A stretch of DNA of 64,000 nucleotides, taken from NCBI GenBank assembly GCA_030762895.1, contig CM061062.1, positions 235,215,379 through 235,279,378 on the forward strand, given 5' to 3'. A model generated the notes under the pieces. That model made no database searches, was not told the DNA's origin, and worked only from the letters and a program-made list of their open reading frames with translations. Made by a program: the position numbers and the translations under genes. This DNA comes from Sophora flavescens. Its lineage: Eukaryota; Streptophyta; Magnoliopsida; Fabales; Fabaceae. Numbering within the stretch: the stretch's first letter is position 1; each line of letters opens with the position of its first letter. Of the stretch, positions 1-11,425 are shown piece after piece.

Positions 1-3000
1 CAGTGAGTCATAAGGGTGACTCACCTAGAAATTAATGAACGTCATGATGAGTTAACTGTAAAAAGACCAAAATACCCCTAACCTAACATATCCTAGTTAA
101 TTTATAACCATGGTTAAGGCATCTTCATCTTATTTTTGTGGTGGAAAATTAGCCACACCTCGAACCAATCCTCACCACATGTTTGTCATGATGACTTTTG
201 GGGGAAATTACCTTTATGTCCTTAAGTTGTCATTTTATCACAAAATTGCCATTTTGTAAGATTACAACTTTGTCCCTAAAATTTTAAGACTTGGACCCTT
301 ATGCCCCCCAAATTCCACGGCCCAACCCCCTTTCTGAGCCCATTTCATTGCTATTTAAACCATACTTCATCATCTTCATCAAGCTTTCTTCCATTTTCTC
401 TCCAAAAACCTTAAGTTCCATAGACAATTTTTGTGAAGAAACTACTTGAATCCTTGCCATTTTTCAATTTCTAAGAGGTATACCATACTCATCTCACTCA
501 ATCGATAGCATGTTCTTCAATTATTTTCATGTTTCAAAACCATGATCATCTTTTTCAATTCCTCGATCTAGAAAGTTTGAAAATCTTTAGAAAATTATAG
601 AAAAATCATATGATCATGAAAACAATTTCTATGATCTTATTATCATCTCTATATTCAAGATCCAAGAGTATGCATCAAACAAAAATTTCTTGCTCATTCA
701 ACCTATCAAGGCCGAACCCTAGCTTGAAGTGGGGGAAGGAACCTTGTTCAATTTTTTTAACAAGTCTTGCTTGATTCAATCCTTCTTAGTCATATATGTA
801 TTGAATCCATGAAGATTGGATTAAACTAAAATTGCTAACCCATTATTTTCTTCATGGCCGAAACTAGGATTCTTGAAGGATTGGAGTATTTTATTTCAAT
901 CCTTGTATTTTAATCATTGTTTTAGGGTTTTAAGTGGTCAAGGATCACTAATCCAAGTGTTTAGGAATTTTAGAAAATTTTATCCAATTAATCACCTCAT
1001 GGCCGAACCTTACCTATAGGAAAATAGGTGTTTTTAATTGTTTGATTGTTAATTTGTTGTTGTGGTTTGTTGAAGGATAAATTGTTGTGTGAATTGTGTA
1101 CGTGTTTTGTGGAGATCGGACGTGTGACGGAAATTAAATTCAAAAGGAAAAATCTTCAAGAGGTAAGGGGAGTACCTGAGGGGGTTTTCGATAGCTGTAT
1201 GTAATTTGTTTGTGGTCTGTATAATTTATTGGGTGTATTTATTATTTTACGTAGTTAGAATTATCTGCTTTAAACTATATGCTTTTAATTATTTAACTGC
1301 ATTTAATTATTATCGTATTTTACTGCATGTCTTTAATTGTGCTATTTTCTATATTATTGGCATGAAATTGTTATTGTGTTGATTGTGGATTGAAAAGTCT
1401 GACAATGGTCAGTGCTCAATTAATTAGCAGGTTAAAATCATTAAAAAGCTTTTTATGAAATAATAAGTTTTAATTGATGGGAAATAGTAATATAATATTA
1501 CTTAATTATTTAATTGGTTAGAAATGAGGAATAAATGAAAATGTGACTATTTTAATGATTTAACAACGTAAGAGTGTTTTGTGAGTCACATTGAGGACAT
1601 AACCGTGAAAATATTTTAGTACTACTAAATTATACGTAAGAAATTTCTAAATATTAGACAATGTTATTATAAAAAAATAAGTTTCAAAAATAATTTTATT
1701 ATAGTGTTGAGAAAATTATTTTAGTAGAAAAGTCATATTTTGGACTTAAAACGTTTTTAAAACGTCAAGCGACAGACAATTCCGACAATAATTACAGAAG
1801 TATTCTTAAAAACAACCATATTAGTTAAAACAAATAATTAGTCTCAAAACGATATTTTCAGGTCCAAAATATAGATTTTTGAAAGAAAATGAGTTTTAAG
1901 TGATTTTGATGATTTTATAAAACGAATTTCCAACGTAAAAGGATTTTCTGTAAAGTAGCTTTATAAAACGGGTTATTTCCAACAACTTGGATAAGTTGAG
2001 GAAATTTTGTTTTTGATTTGTGTTTCACAGAACGAAAATGTTCTAAATTATGGACCGGGGGTCCAAAGGGTGAAGTTATGGACTAGGTGTCCTATAAAAA
2101 AGTGATATTGATTTTTGTGCGCCAAAATCTACTAATATAAAGCTGGTGCATCGGTCTAGATTTCGTGATTTGCATATTTTGACTTGGAGTCTGTTTTATT
2201 GGAATGATTGATAAACTTAAATGTTTAAACATTGGATTGGTTGTGAGTCTTTGAGCTTCGACAAGGAAAGAATGAACACAAAGAAAATGACGTCCCACAA
2301 AACGTTTTACATGAATTTTTGGGTCAAACGTGCCTACGCATCTGGACTTGTATTCGTGATGGCAAGTATTCATGATATTGCATCATTGTGCCTTGATGGA
2401 CAACGAAACCATATCAATTGTGCCTCATTTTGGGCAGTGTTGTGGTTAATTTAAAACATGCCTTATTTGGCAACGATTAAAACCTGCCTTATTTGGCAAC
2501 GAGATCTTGATCATCTTATTTAATTGGCGGTTGAAGCTCCAGAGATTAGGTACAAAAGTTAGATGATGAATATTGAAGTGTCATTATTTTTAAAAACGAC
2601 GACGACTGTCGGGTATGAAACCCTTTGATAAATAATTGTTTATTTTGAATATACATGTTAAATGATGTTTGTGTGTCGTGCATATGGTTATCGTTTTAAA
2701 ATCCATATATTGGTTCTCACCCTTGCATATACTTGTGCTTCCGCTTTGCTGTTGTACCTTGGTACATGAGTGCAGATGTTGCAGAAGAGTTCCTTAAGTC
2801 ACTTGGAGACTTATGTTCGAATTGCGGAAAGAGATGTGGGATCATAGGGATGGTCATGGGGCCTTAATAGTGAGTTTCTGGTAGAGCGACCAGCTTAGGT
2901 TTGTGTTTGAGGATGTATATTTTAAGAAGCTTAGTACAAGTGTCTTGACGCTTTTTGTAGAGTATCTAAGAAAAGACTTTTAAGAAAAATTTATACGGTT

Positions 3001-3221
3001 TGTTTATAAATAAAAATTTGTGTATGTGTGTTGAAAAGTATAGTGTAAATGTACTGTTTTGTTATGTGTATCACAATTTTCCGAAGTGTTAAGAAGAAAT
3101 TTTTTTTACGCCCATATTTTCTGACTTAAAATAAATCAATTTTCCTAAAGCAACCAGCAAATTTTCTTTTTAATTTATTTTCACACGTGTTCACAAAGTA
3201 ATGCCCAAGGGGGGTGTTACA
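1..3221 (+). mobile_element. Gypsy family A LTR, direct, left-truncated by window edge
   Basis: Long terminal repeat of a Ty3/gypsy retrotransposon. It ends in GGGTGTTACA at 3221, directly followed by an initiator-tRNA-Met-like primer site, so this is a 5' LTR whose first about 0.4 kb lies outside the window. Positions 3 to about 505 match 10606-11108 directly, and 541-3221 matches 7192-9936 in reverse complement. With 10187-10605 supplying the missing start, the full LTR would be about 3.6 kb, long for a gypsy LTR. It carries no coding region I can support. Lineage (Tekay-like chromovirus) is inferred from the gag and the PBS. Confidence 0.85.
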
Positions 3222-3224
3222 GAG

Positions 3225-3236
3225 TGGTATCAAAGA
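3225..3236 (+). promoter_or_regulatory. Primer binding site, tRNA-iMet type (family A)
   Basis: TGGTATCAAAGA lies three bases after the LTR end. It matches the common plant retroelement PBS TGGTATCAGAGC with one change (G to A at the ninth position). It fixes the element as plus-strand and 3221 as the LTR end. Confidence 0.8.
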
Positions 3237-3913
3237 TGGTCGAGTCTTTCAGGAACCTTGGGGAATAGGTCTGTTAGGTTTTTGTTGTGTGATCTCTAGT
3301 TGGACCTTGCTTGAATTGTTTCCTTGTCGAAACAATGTGTGATGGTATACAAGTAGGTGTGTTCCGATGGGTTTTGAGGTAGTCTAGACCTTGTAATAAT
3401 ATATGAATAGTACATGTTACATTGACCGAATTATTTCTTAGAAGTAATGTGTTTTAGACACATAAGTATACGTTTTAGTTTCTGGTTGCGGACTGACTGA
3501 GGTTGTCTTGTAGGTCAGTTATAGAACCAGAAATTGAACAGGGACGTGAATGTGATCGTAATGGTGATCATGATTATGTCAGCAAGAAAGATGTGATTGA
3601 ACAGATGAACCAGACCGTTCAGTCTATGACTAGTATTGCTGCTATCGTATTTGCCCAGAATGAGCTTGACTAGCTTCGTGCCAAGCTGGCAGTCGAGGCG
3701 AAAAATCTAGCAAAATTCAGAAATCAGAAACCTCAACGATTTCACGGAGATGTCAATTCTGAGAAGGCTGACTTGTGGATACAAGAACTGGAAAGGATTT
3801 TCGAGCTTATCAACATCTCTGAAGAATCAAAGGTTCCGTATGCTCTTTCTCTGCTTTTCAGAGATGCAGGATGCTGGTGGGCGGATATTAGACACATACT
3901 ATAAGCGGTTAAT

Positions 3914-5271
3914 TGATAAGCCTCTGGCTCATCTAGTTTCCAGCTAGAAAAGGGGTAGATTTTGTGCCTAATTGGGCGAGTCAACCTCGCTAATCTCCCA
4001 AATTGGCCTTGTTTTGTTCCTAAGTTAGACTTTGACTCGTTTTATGCGTTTTTAGTGGTTTTTAGTCTATTTTGAGTAGAATTACGCTTTTCGTTTTCTT
4101 TTGTTGTTTCAGGTTAAAAGTGAAGCTCTTAGAGTCAAGGAAGATGAAGAAAATAGTGGAAAAGCAATTCTGGGAGTTTCGCCTCGCGAAACAGGATCTC
4201 GCCTCGTGAGACTGAAGACCAGCCTAAACAGCAACAGTCACCCTTTCTGTCTCGCCTCGCGAATCACCCTCTCGCCTCGTGAGCCTGAAGGCCTGACTGT
4301 GCCAGAAATGTCACCCTCTCTGTCTCGCCCCGCGAATCACCATCTCGCCTCGCGAGCATTCAAATCAGGATGGAGCCAAAACTGAATTTCGCCTCGCGAG
4401 AGCTTGCTCGCCCCGCGAGCGGGCGCGAACCAGAATCCCTATTTATGGGCTGTTTTAGGTCTGATTGAGAATTTTTTGTCAACCACTTGTTTTTAGATCG
4501 TTTTTGATATTCTCTAGAGCTGCGTCTCCTTATTTTCTTTTCTTATTGTACAATCATGATGAACTCCAATTGTTTGTGTCTTGTTACAAGCATGAGCAGC
4601 TAATCCCATTGTCTAAGGGATCAATGAAACCACCCATGACGGTGTAGTTCAATGTGATGTATGTTTCTCTCCTTTGTCTCAATTCATGTTTTCCAATTCT
4701 AAATTTATTGCGTTGATCATATGCATGCGTGATTGACTAGTTAACGTGATGAGGCTTAATAGGCAATTCGCGTTTAGAACTTGAATTGGGATCACTGGTT
4801 GAATATTGCACGAGAGTGAGTGGGAGATCAATGCAACCGTATAGGGAACAAGATTTAATAGCGTTTGATGATTGGGTTATGAGACCTAGTAAGTAATTAA
4901 CTCAATTGTTGAATACGTCCTATTGAGCACGAGAGTGTCATTAGGAGAATCTGGGGGTCCTGGTTGACAGTGTAATTGAACTTAGGGAGGGAATCATCAT
5001 CACTTGGGTACTATGCATGATTGGGTAGGTGGATTTGTGACCTTAGATGTTTAATTTCAGATTTTCATACCATATCTCTATTTGACTTGTCGATTTGAAT
5101 TGCGATCCTATTTTTTCTCTCTTCTCAACCACCCGCTTTGACTTGATCACACGTATCGAATTTCTTGCGAATTGGTAGAATTGGTAGTCCAATCCCTGTG
5201 TCCGACCTCGGTAATTACTTACCGTGTTTTATTACTTACGACGACCCGGTACACTTGCCGGTGACTCAACA
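3914..5271. mobile_element. Solo LTR (1358 bp) inserted in family A gag
   Basis: Bounded by TGATAAGCC at 3914 and CTCAACA at 5271, and flanked by the perfect 5 bp target duplication TTAAT (3909-3913 and 5272-5276). Gag reading resumes on the right side. No internal retroelement genes lie between the ends, so it is a solo LTR left by LTR-LTR recombination. Family not recognised. The ends do not look like the TGTAACACC family that dominates the window. Strand is not settled. Confidence 0.85.
4168..4430 (+). repeat. Array of CGCCTCGCGA-type palindromic motifs
   Basis: About eight copies of a near-palindromic core TCGCCTCGCGA (variants TCGCCTCGTGA and TCGCCCCGCGA) at irregular spacing of about 15-60 bp, inside the 3914-5271 solo LTR. 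Adjacent copies form TTTCGCCTCGCGAAA-like dyads. Locally the DNA is far more GC- and CpG-rich than its surroundings. The reading frame across it (4101-4385) is an accident of the repeat. Confidence 0.8.
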
Positions 5272-6084
5272 TTAATCAGGAATATACTTGGAGTGTTTTC
5301 CGCACTGTTTTCTTGGATAAGTATTTTCCTCAGAGCGCTAGAGTTGAGAAGGGACAGGAGTTCTTACGATTACAACATAACAAACTATCTGTGGATGAAT
5401 ATACAGTAAAGTTTGAATTTCTAGTCAAGTATTTCCGTTTCTTCCAAACTCAATCTGATGAAGGTTGGGAATGTAAGAGATTCGAAGGAGGCCTACGATA
5501 CGAAATCAAAGAGTCTGTGCTACCGCTTGTAATTCTTAACTTTCAAGCTTTAGTGGAAGAGTGCCGGAAAGTGGAGCAAAAAGGGAAAGGTAAAGATTAT
5601 TGAGGTAATACCGGTGGACCATCTCGACTCAGGAACCAATACCAGAATCAGAAGGGGAAACAAAATCAAAACAAACCATATTTACGACACCAGAAAAATG
5701 ATTGGAATAAGAACCGAGACTCTGTTCGTCAATGCCCAAAGTGTGGGAGGCAATACCACTTGGCAGATGCTTGTCCATTTTAATTCTATGTTATCAATGT
5801 GGGAATATAGGGCATAGTGCAATAGTTTGTAATGTAAAGAAATCTGAAGCGGATAAAAACAAAGTGCGAGCTGGTAAAAAGGTGGCAAAAGAAAAACGGG
5901 CAACAAAGGCGGAAGGTTTACACCAGGAACAAGGAAGTGAAGGCCAAAGGAACCAAAGCCAAGGCCAACTCAAAAGATGTTACAGGTGTGGAGACCTGAA
6001 CCATATGGCTAAGACTTGCTCATCAAGAGGATTTAAATGTTTCAATTGTAATTGAGTGGGTCACTTATCGAAGGATTGCAATGC

Positions 6085-7191
6085 ACCAAAGCGCGGACCA
6101 ACAATTTAAAGTTTTATTTTCCGCAATGGGTTATCATATGATGTTCCAAGAAGGAGTATCGCATTAGCTTTAGTAACTCATAATTTTAATTTTTTAACGA
6201 ATTCGAAGTATAATCGTAGTTTGATACCCTTGAATATTTGACTCTTTAAAGTCTTTTATGGTGTTAGTCTTTTTAGTTGATATATAATATCTATGACTTT
6301 TTGAGAATAAAGGTTTCTTGAAGGAAATTTATTCCAGTCCTTCATTTTCTTAAAAAAAAAATTGTGATTTATTTTCAAACTTCAATTGTTGAACCACTTA
6401 TTGTGGAATTTTATTTTGGTGAACTATCCTATTGTCGTTCGGGATAGACACTTTCTTGAGAAAAGAAGTTTCTAGATGAGACTTAGTCTAGTCACTTTTA
6501 CTTTGGATAAAAGTGATTCAGTCTTAATTTTATTGGACTGTTGTTATTTTTAAATCATCGTTTTATAAATCCCTTGTTCAAAGAATAAATTCTCTTAAGG
6601 TTAGGAACTATTTGTTTTGTGAGAAGTGTGATACACTTAATTTTTTAATGAAACATTTCCCTTTTGCATTCCTTAATCAGTGCTCTTAGGGCATTACTTA
6701 GCATGACCTTTTAATAAATTATAATACCATAATATATTGTTTATAATATTATAATATTTGAAAGTAAATGCCTATTGGACTTTTTAAATCTAGATGCCTA
6801 CTTGCCTATTTATCTGTGAATGCATAATTAAAGGCCTTGTTGAAAAGTTGGCCTTTAAATAGGCTTTCAGGCTAAGGTCAAACTTTTAAGTAGGCTAGGC
6901 CAAGCCTTAAAAATTAGCCTATATAAGACTAATATGTCAGGCTCAGGACTTGAGGTTAGAGCACAGATCAGGCTCAGGCCTGTCAGGTTGTAGCTCGCCC
7001 TAGCCTATTCCCACTCATAGTTGTGTGGTGTTTTTGCACGTGAGACACCCCCTCCTTTGGGTATCACATGGTTAACTCGTTGCAGAAAATAAAACTCAAT
7101 TAAACGTTGGTTACTTTCGGAAAATAATTTTTCTAGTTGTTTATTCTTAGTCAAAATTGTGATAATTTTTTTTTCTTTTCTTATCCATACA
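6085..7191. other. Non-coding stretch with a hAT-like end
   Basis: No gene is supported. The part up to about 6700 is A/T-rich and unassigned. About 6765-7021 is rich in GGCCT/AGGCT words (CAGGCTCAGG, TAGGCTAGGCC) and ends, read on the minus strand, with CTATGAGTGGGAATAGGC. A very similar end occurs at 11400-11430 and 12660-12690. This resembles terminal sequences of non-autonomous hAT elements, but no target duplication was found. Confidence 0.4.
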
Positions 7192-9936
7192 TGTAACACT
7201 CCCTTTGGGCATTACTTTGTGAACACATGCGGAAATAAATTAAAAAGAAAATTTGCTGGTTGCTTTCGGAAATTGATTTATTTTAAGTCAGAAAATATAG
7301 GTGTAAAAAAAAATTCTTCTTAACACTTCGGAAAATTGTGATACACATAATAAAACGGGATATTTATAGTATACTTTGAAACACACATACACATATTTTT
7401 ATTTATAAACAAACCATATAAATTTTTCTTAAAGTCTTTTCTTAGATACTATACGTAAAGCATCAAGACCCGTACTAAGCTTCTTAAAATATACATCCTT
7501 AAACACAAACCTAAGCTGGTCGCTCTACCAAACACTCACTGTTAAAGCCCCGTGACCATCCCTATGATCCCACATCTATTTCCGCAATCCAGACATAAGT
7601 CTCCAAGTGACTTAAGGAACTCTTATGCAACATCTGCACTCGTGTACCAAGGTACAAGAGCAAAGTCGGAAGCACAAGTATATGCAAGGGTGAGAACCAA
7701 TATATGTATTTTAAAACAATAACCATATGCACGACACACAAACATAATTTAACATGTATATTCAAAATAAACAATTATTTATCAAAGGCTTTCATAGCCG
7801 ACAGTCGTCGTCGTTTTTAAAAATAATGACACTTCAATATTCTTTATCTAACTTTTGTACCTAATCTCCGGAGCTTCAACCACCAATTAAATGAGCTGAT
7901 CAAGCTCTCGTTGCCAAATAAGGCAGGTTTTAATCGTTGCCAAATAAGGCAGGTTTTAATCGTTCCCCAATAAGGTGGGTTTTAAATTAACCAAAGCACT
8001 GTCCAAAACGAGGCACAGTGGATATGGTTTCATTGTCCATCAAGGCACAATGATGCAATATCATGAATACTTGCCATCAAGAATTCAAGTCCAAATGCGT
8101 AGGCACGTCTGCCCGAAAAATGCATGTAAAACGTTTGGTTCACGTCATTTTCTTTGTGTTCATTCTTTCCTTGTCGAAGCTCAAAGACTCACGACCAATC
8201 TAATGTTTAAACATTTAAGTTTATCAATCATTCCAATAAAACAGACTCCAAGTCAAAATGTGCAAATCACGAAATCTAGATCGATGCACCAGATTTAGAT
8301 TCGTAGATTTAGGCGCACAAAAATCAATATCACTTTTTTATAGGACATCTAGTCCATAACTTCACCTTTTGGACCCCCGGTCCATACATTAGAACACTAG
8401 ACCCCGACGTCTCGATAACTAGGTTTGTCTTTCAATTTTAAAAACATTTTCGTTCTGTGAAACACAAATCAAAAACAAAATTTCCTCAACTTATCCAAGT
8501 TGTTGGAAATAACCCGTTGTATAAAGCTACTTTATAGAAAATCCTTTTACTTTGCAAATTCGTTTTATAAAATTATCAAAATCACTTAAAACTCATTTTC
8601 TTTCAAAAATCTATATTTTGGACCTGAAAATATCGTTTTGAGACTAATTTTCTGTTTTAACTAATATTGTTGTTTTTAAGAATACTTCTGTAATGATTGT
8701 CGGAATTGTCCGTCGCTTGACGTTTTAAAAACGTTTTAAGTCCAAAATATAACTTTTCTAGTAAAATAATTTTCCCAACACTATAATAAAATTATTTTTG
8801 AAACTTATTTTTTTATAATAACATTTTCTAATATTTAGAAATTTCTTACGTATAACTTAGCAGTACTAAAATATTTTCACGGTTACGTCCTTACTATGAT
8901 TCATAAAACACTCTTACGCCGTTAAATCATTAAAATAATCACATTTTCATTTATTCTTCATTTCTAACCAATTAAATACTTAAGTAATATTATATTGTTA
9001 TTTCCCATCAACTAAAACTTATTATTTCATAAAAAGCATTTTAATGCTTTTAACCTCGTAATTAATTGAGCACTGACCACTGTCAGGCTTTTCAATCCAC
9101 AATCAACATCAATAACAATTTCATGCCAATAATATAGCAAATAGCACAATTAAAGACATGCAATAAAATACGATAATAATTAAATGCAGTTAAATAATTA
9201 AAAGCAGATAATTCTAACTACATAAAACAATAAATACACCCAATAAATTATACATACCACAAATAAATTACAAACAGCTATCAGAAAAACCCCTCAAGTA
9301 CTCCCCTTACCTCTTGAAGATTTTTCCTTCTGAATTTAAGTTTTGTCACACGTCCGATCTCCGCAAAACACGTACACAATTCACACAACAATTTATCCTT
9401 CAACAAACCACAACAACAAATTAACAATCAAACAATTAAAAACAACTATTTTCCTATAGGTAAGGTTCGGCCATGAGGTGATTAATTGGCTAAAAATTTC
9501 TAAAATTCCTAACCTCTTGGATTAATGATCCTTGATCACTTAAAACCCTAAAAATATGATTAAAATACAAGGATTGAGATAAAATATTCCAACCCTCCAA
9601 GAACCCTAGTTTCTGCCATGAAGAAAATAATGGGATAGAGATTTTAGTTTGATCCAATCATCATGGATTCAATACATACATGACTAAGAAGGATTGAATC
9701 AAGCAAGACTTGTTAAAAAAATTGAACAAGGTTCCTTCCTCCACTTCAAGCTAGGGTTCAGCCTTGATAGGTTGAATGGGAAAGAAATTTTTGTTTGATG
9801 CATACTCGTGGATCTTGAATATAGAGATGATAATAAGATCATAGAAACTGGTTTCATGATCATAGGATTTTCCTACAATTTTCTAAAGATTTTCAAACTT
9901 TCTAGATCTAGGAATTGAAAAAGATGATCATTGGGA
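7192..9936 (-). mobile_element. Gypsy family A LTR segment, inverted
   Basis: Reverse-complement copy of 541-3221. It starts TGTAACACTCCC, the complement of the LTR 3' end, and runs through the same landmarks in reverse order. Small indels and many point changes separate the two arms. It stops near 9936, which corresponds to position about 541 of the direct copy. The missing LTR start is found in direct orientation at 10187-11108. Together with 1-3221 it forms an inverted repeat with arms of about 2.7 kb and a spacer of about 4 kb. Confidence 0.85.
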
Positions 9937-10186
9937 GCTCTTGTGAAAGAAGGAATTTTATTAGAGTCATGGTTGTAAACATGTATTAGCTATGCATTTT
10001 TACACTCACGAACCTATTAAAGAATCTGTTTACATACTGAACATTACTGTATTCTTTTCAGATTGAAAAGTTCTTCTATAATTACCTACCTTCTTGTGAA
10101 AGTAAGACCTTGGGATTAAGAAAATCCTGTCTAGTTTTGAGTCACGAAATTTCGAGGACAATTTTTTTTTTTTAGTGGGGTAGTAA
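9937..10186 (+). mobile_element. 3' end of a family A internal region with polypurine tract
   Basis: Ends with the signature found just before plant gypsy 3' LTRs: TTTCGAGGACAA, a T-run, then the purine-rich AGTGGGGTAGTAA immediately before TGTAACACC at 10187. The 9937-10120 part is unassigned. No pol coding is visible. Confidence 0.65.
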
Positions 10187-11108
10187 TGTAACACCCTGAT
10201 TTTTCTGCTTTCTAAGATCGGTATAAATATAAATAAATGTTTATATTTTTATCTGAAAACATAGAAAATGATTTTGGAAAAAACCAAAGTCATATTCAAA
10301 TTATACTTATTTTTATAAGTATATGGTTAAATTTTGGGTTGAAAATTCAGACGGAGATCGGTCTGTGTTTTCACTAACAGTAAGATTTTACTGATTAGAA
10401 AACCTAATTTTGACTCTTGAATGAAACGATTAGGGTTTTTGTCGACTTTCCAACGATATAGCCTATTTTGAAAATTTTCAAAATAAATGGGTTATTATAC
10501 TTGATTCGAACGGAAAACCTAAATCGGGTAATCGACGGAGTCGAGAACGGACGTGCAGAGACAAAACCCGACATCGGATGTTGAGACATATTGCCACCTA
10601 GGGTGGTGAGTCATAGGGGTGACTCACCTAGAAATTAATGAACGTTATGATGAGTTAAGTGTAAAAAGACCAAAATACCCCTAACCTAACCTATCCTAGT
10701 TAATTTATAACAAGGTTAAGGCATCTTCATCTTATTTTTTGTGGTAGAAAATTAGCCACACCTCCAACCAATCCTCACCACATGTTTGTCATGATGACTT
10801 TTGAGAGAAATTACCTTTACGTCCTTAAGTTGTCATTTTATCACAAAATTGCCATTTTGTAAGATTACAACTTTGTCCCTAAAATTTTAAGACTTGGACC
10901 CTTATGCCCCCCCAAATCCCACGGCCCAACCCCCTTTGTGAGCCCATTTCATTGCTATTTAAACCATACTTCATCATCTTCATCAAGCTTTCTTCCATTT
11001 TCTCTCCAAAAACCTAAAGTTCCATAGCCAAATTTTGTGAAGAAACTACTTGAATCCTTGCCATTTTTCAATTTCTAAGAGGTATACCATAATCATCTCA
11101 CTCAATCA
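10187..11108 (+). mobile_element. Gypsy family A LTR, 5' part only
   Basis: Begins TGTAACACCCTG after a polypurine tract. From 10606 it matches the window start (3 to about 505) with few differences. It stops abruptly near 11108, where the match to the direct LTR breaks. The lost 3' part of an LTR appears inverted at 7192-9936, with only about 35 bp of LTR unaccounted for between the two. Confidence 0.85.
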
Positions 11109-11168
11109 ATAAATATTGAATACACTTAGTCACTGGTTAACATTTTCCTATATTAAATTACATTACAT

Positions 11169-11172
<4 letters not shown>

Positions 11173-11234
<62 letters not shown>
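11173..11234 (+). repeat. (TG)31 microsatellite
   Basis: Uninterrupted TG dinucleotide run of 62 bp, followed by a short degenerate tail. Likely length-polymorphic. Confidence 0.95.
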
Positions 11235-11236
<2 letters not shown>

Positions 11237-11255
11237 GTGTATGTCTGTACATGTT

Positions 11256-11425
11256 AAATAGACCATTTTGAAAGGCTTAATAGGTTTTTTTTTCTAAAGC
11301 CTTAGCCTGACCTCTTTAGCTATATGAAATTTTAAAAAACCTTGACCTAGCTTTTTTATTAAATAGGCTAGGCTAGGCTATGCCATAGGCCCCTGACGAG
11401 TGGTCTGGCTTATTCCCACTCCTAT
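11256..11425 (-). repeat. hAT-like non-autonomous fragment
   Basis: Rich in AGGCTAGGCTAGGCTA words. On the minus strand it ends with TAGGAGTGGGAATAAGCC, the same type of end seen at about 7021 and 12690. Class II assignment (hAT-like) is by resemblance only. No transposase and no target duplication was seen. Confidence 0.35.

Larger units (their letters stand above)
3523..6079 (+). pseudogene. Gag of family A gypsy element, broken, split by a solo LTR
   Basis: Capsid/nucleocapsid remnant. The capsid half at about 3710-3905 has the plant gypsy gag pattern (LWIQELERIF, then a WW pair near 3880). After the solo LTR, gag resumes near 5283 with FLDKYFPQSARVEKGQEF, a run of capsid sequence including RFEGGLRYEIK, then a basic nucleocapsid. 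Four CCHC zinc knuckles follow: 5733-5774, 5789-5830, 5978-6019 and 6038-6079. The first is in a different frame from the other three, and the fourth contains an in-frame TGA. A stop also lies near 3669, and no ATG is seen at the expected start near 3523. No pol follows: the element is internally deleted after about 6100. Non-functional. Confidence 0.8.

Noticed and set aside
2092..2454. Overlapping frames within the family A LTR, repeated near 7975-8298
   Set aside because: They lie in LTR non-coding sequence and are not preserved between the two copies.
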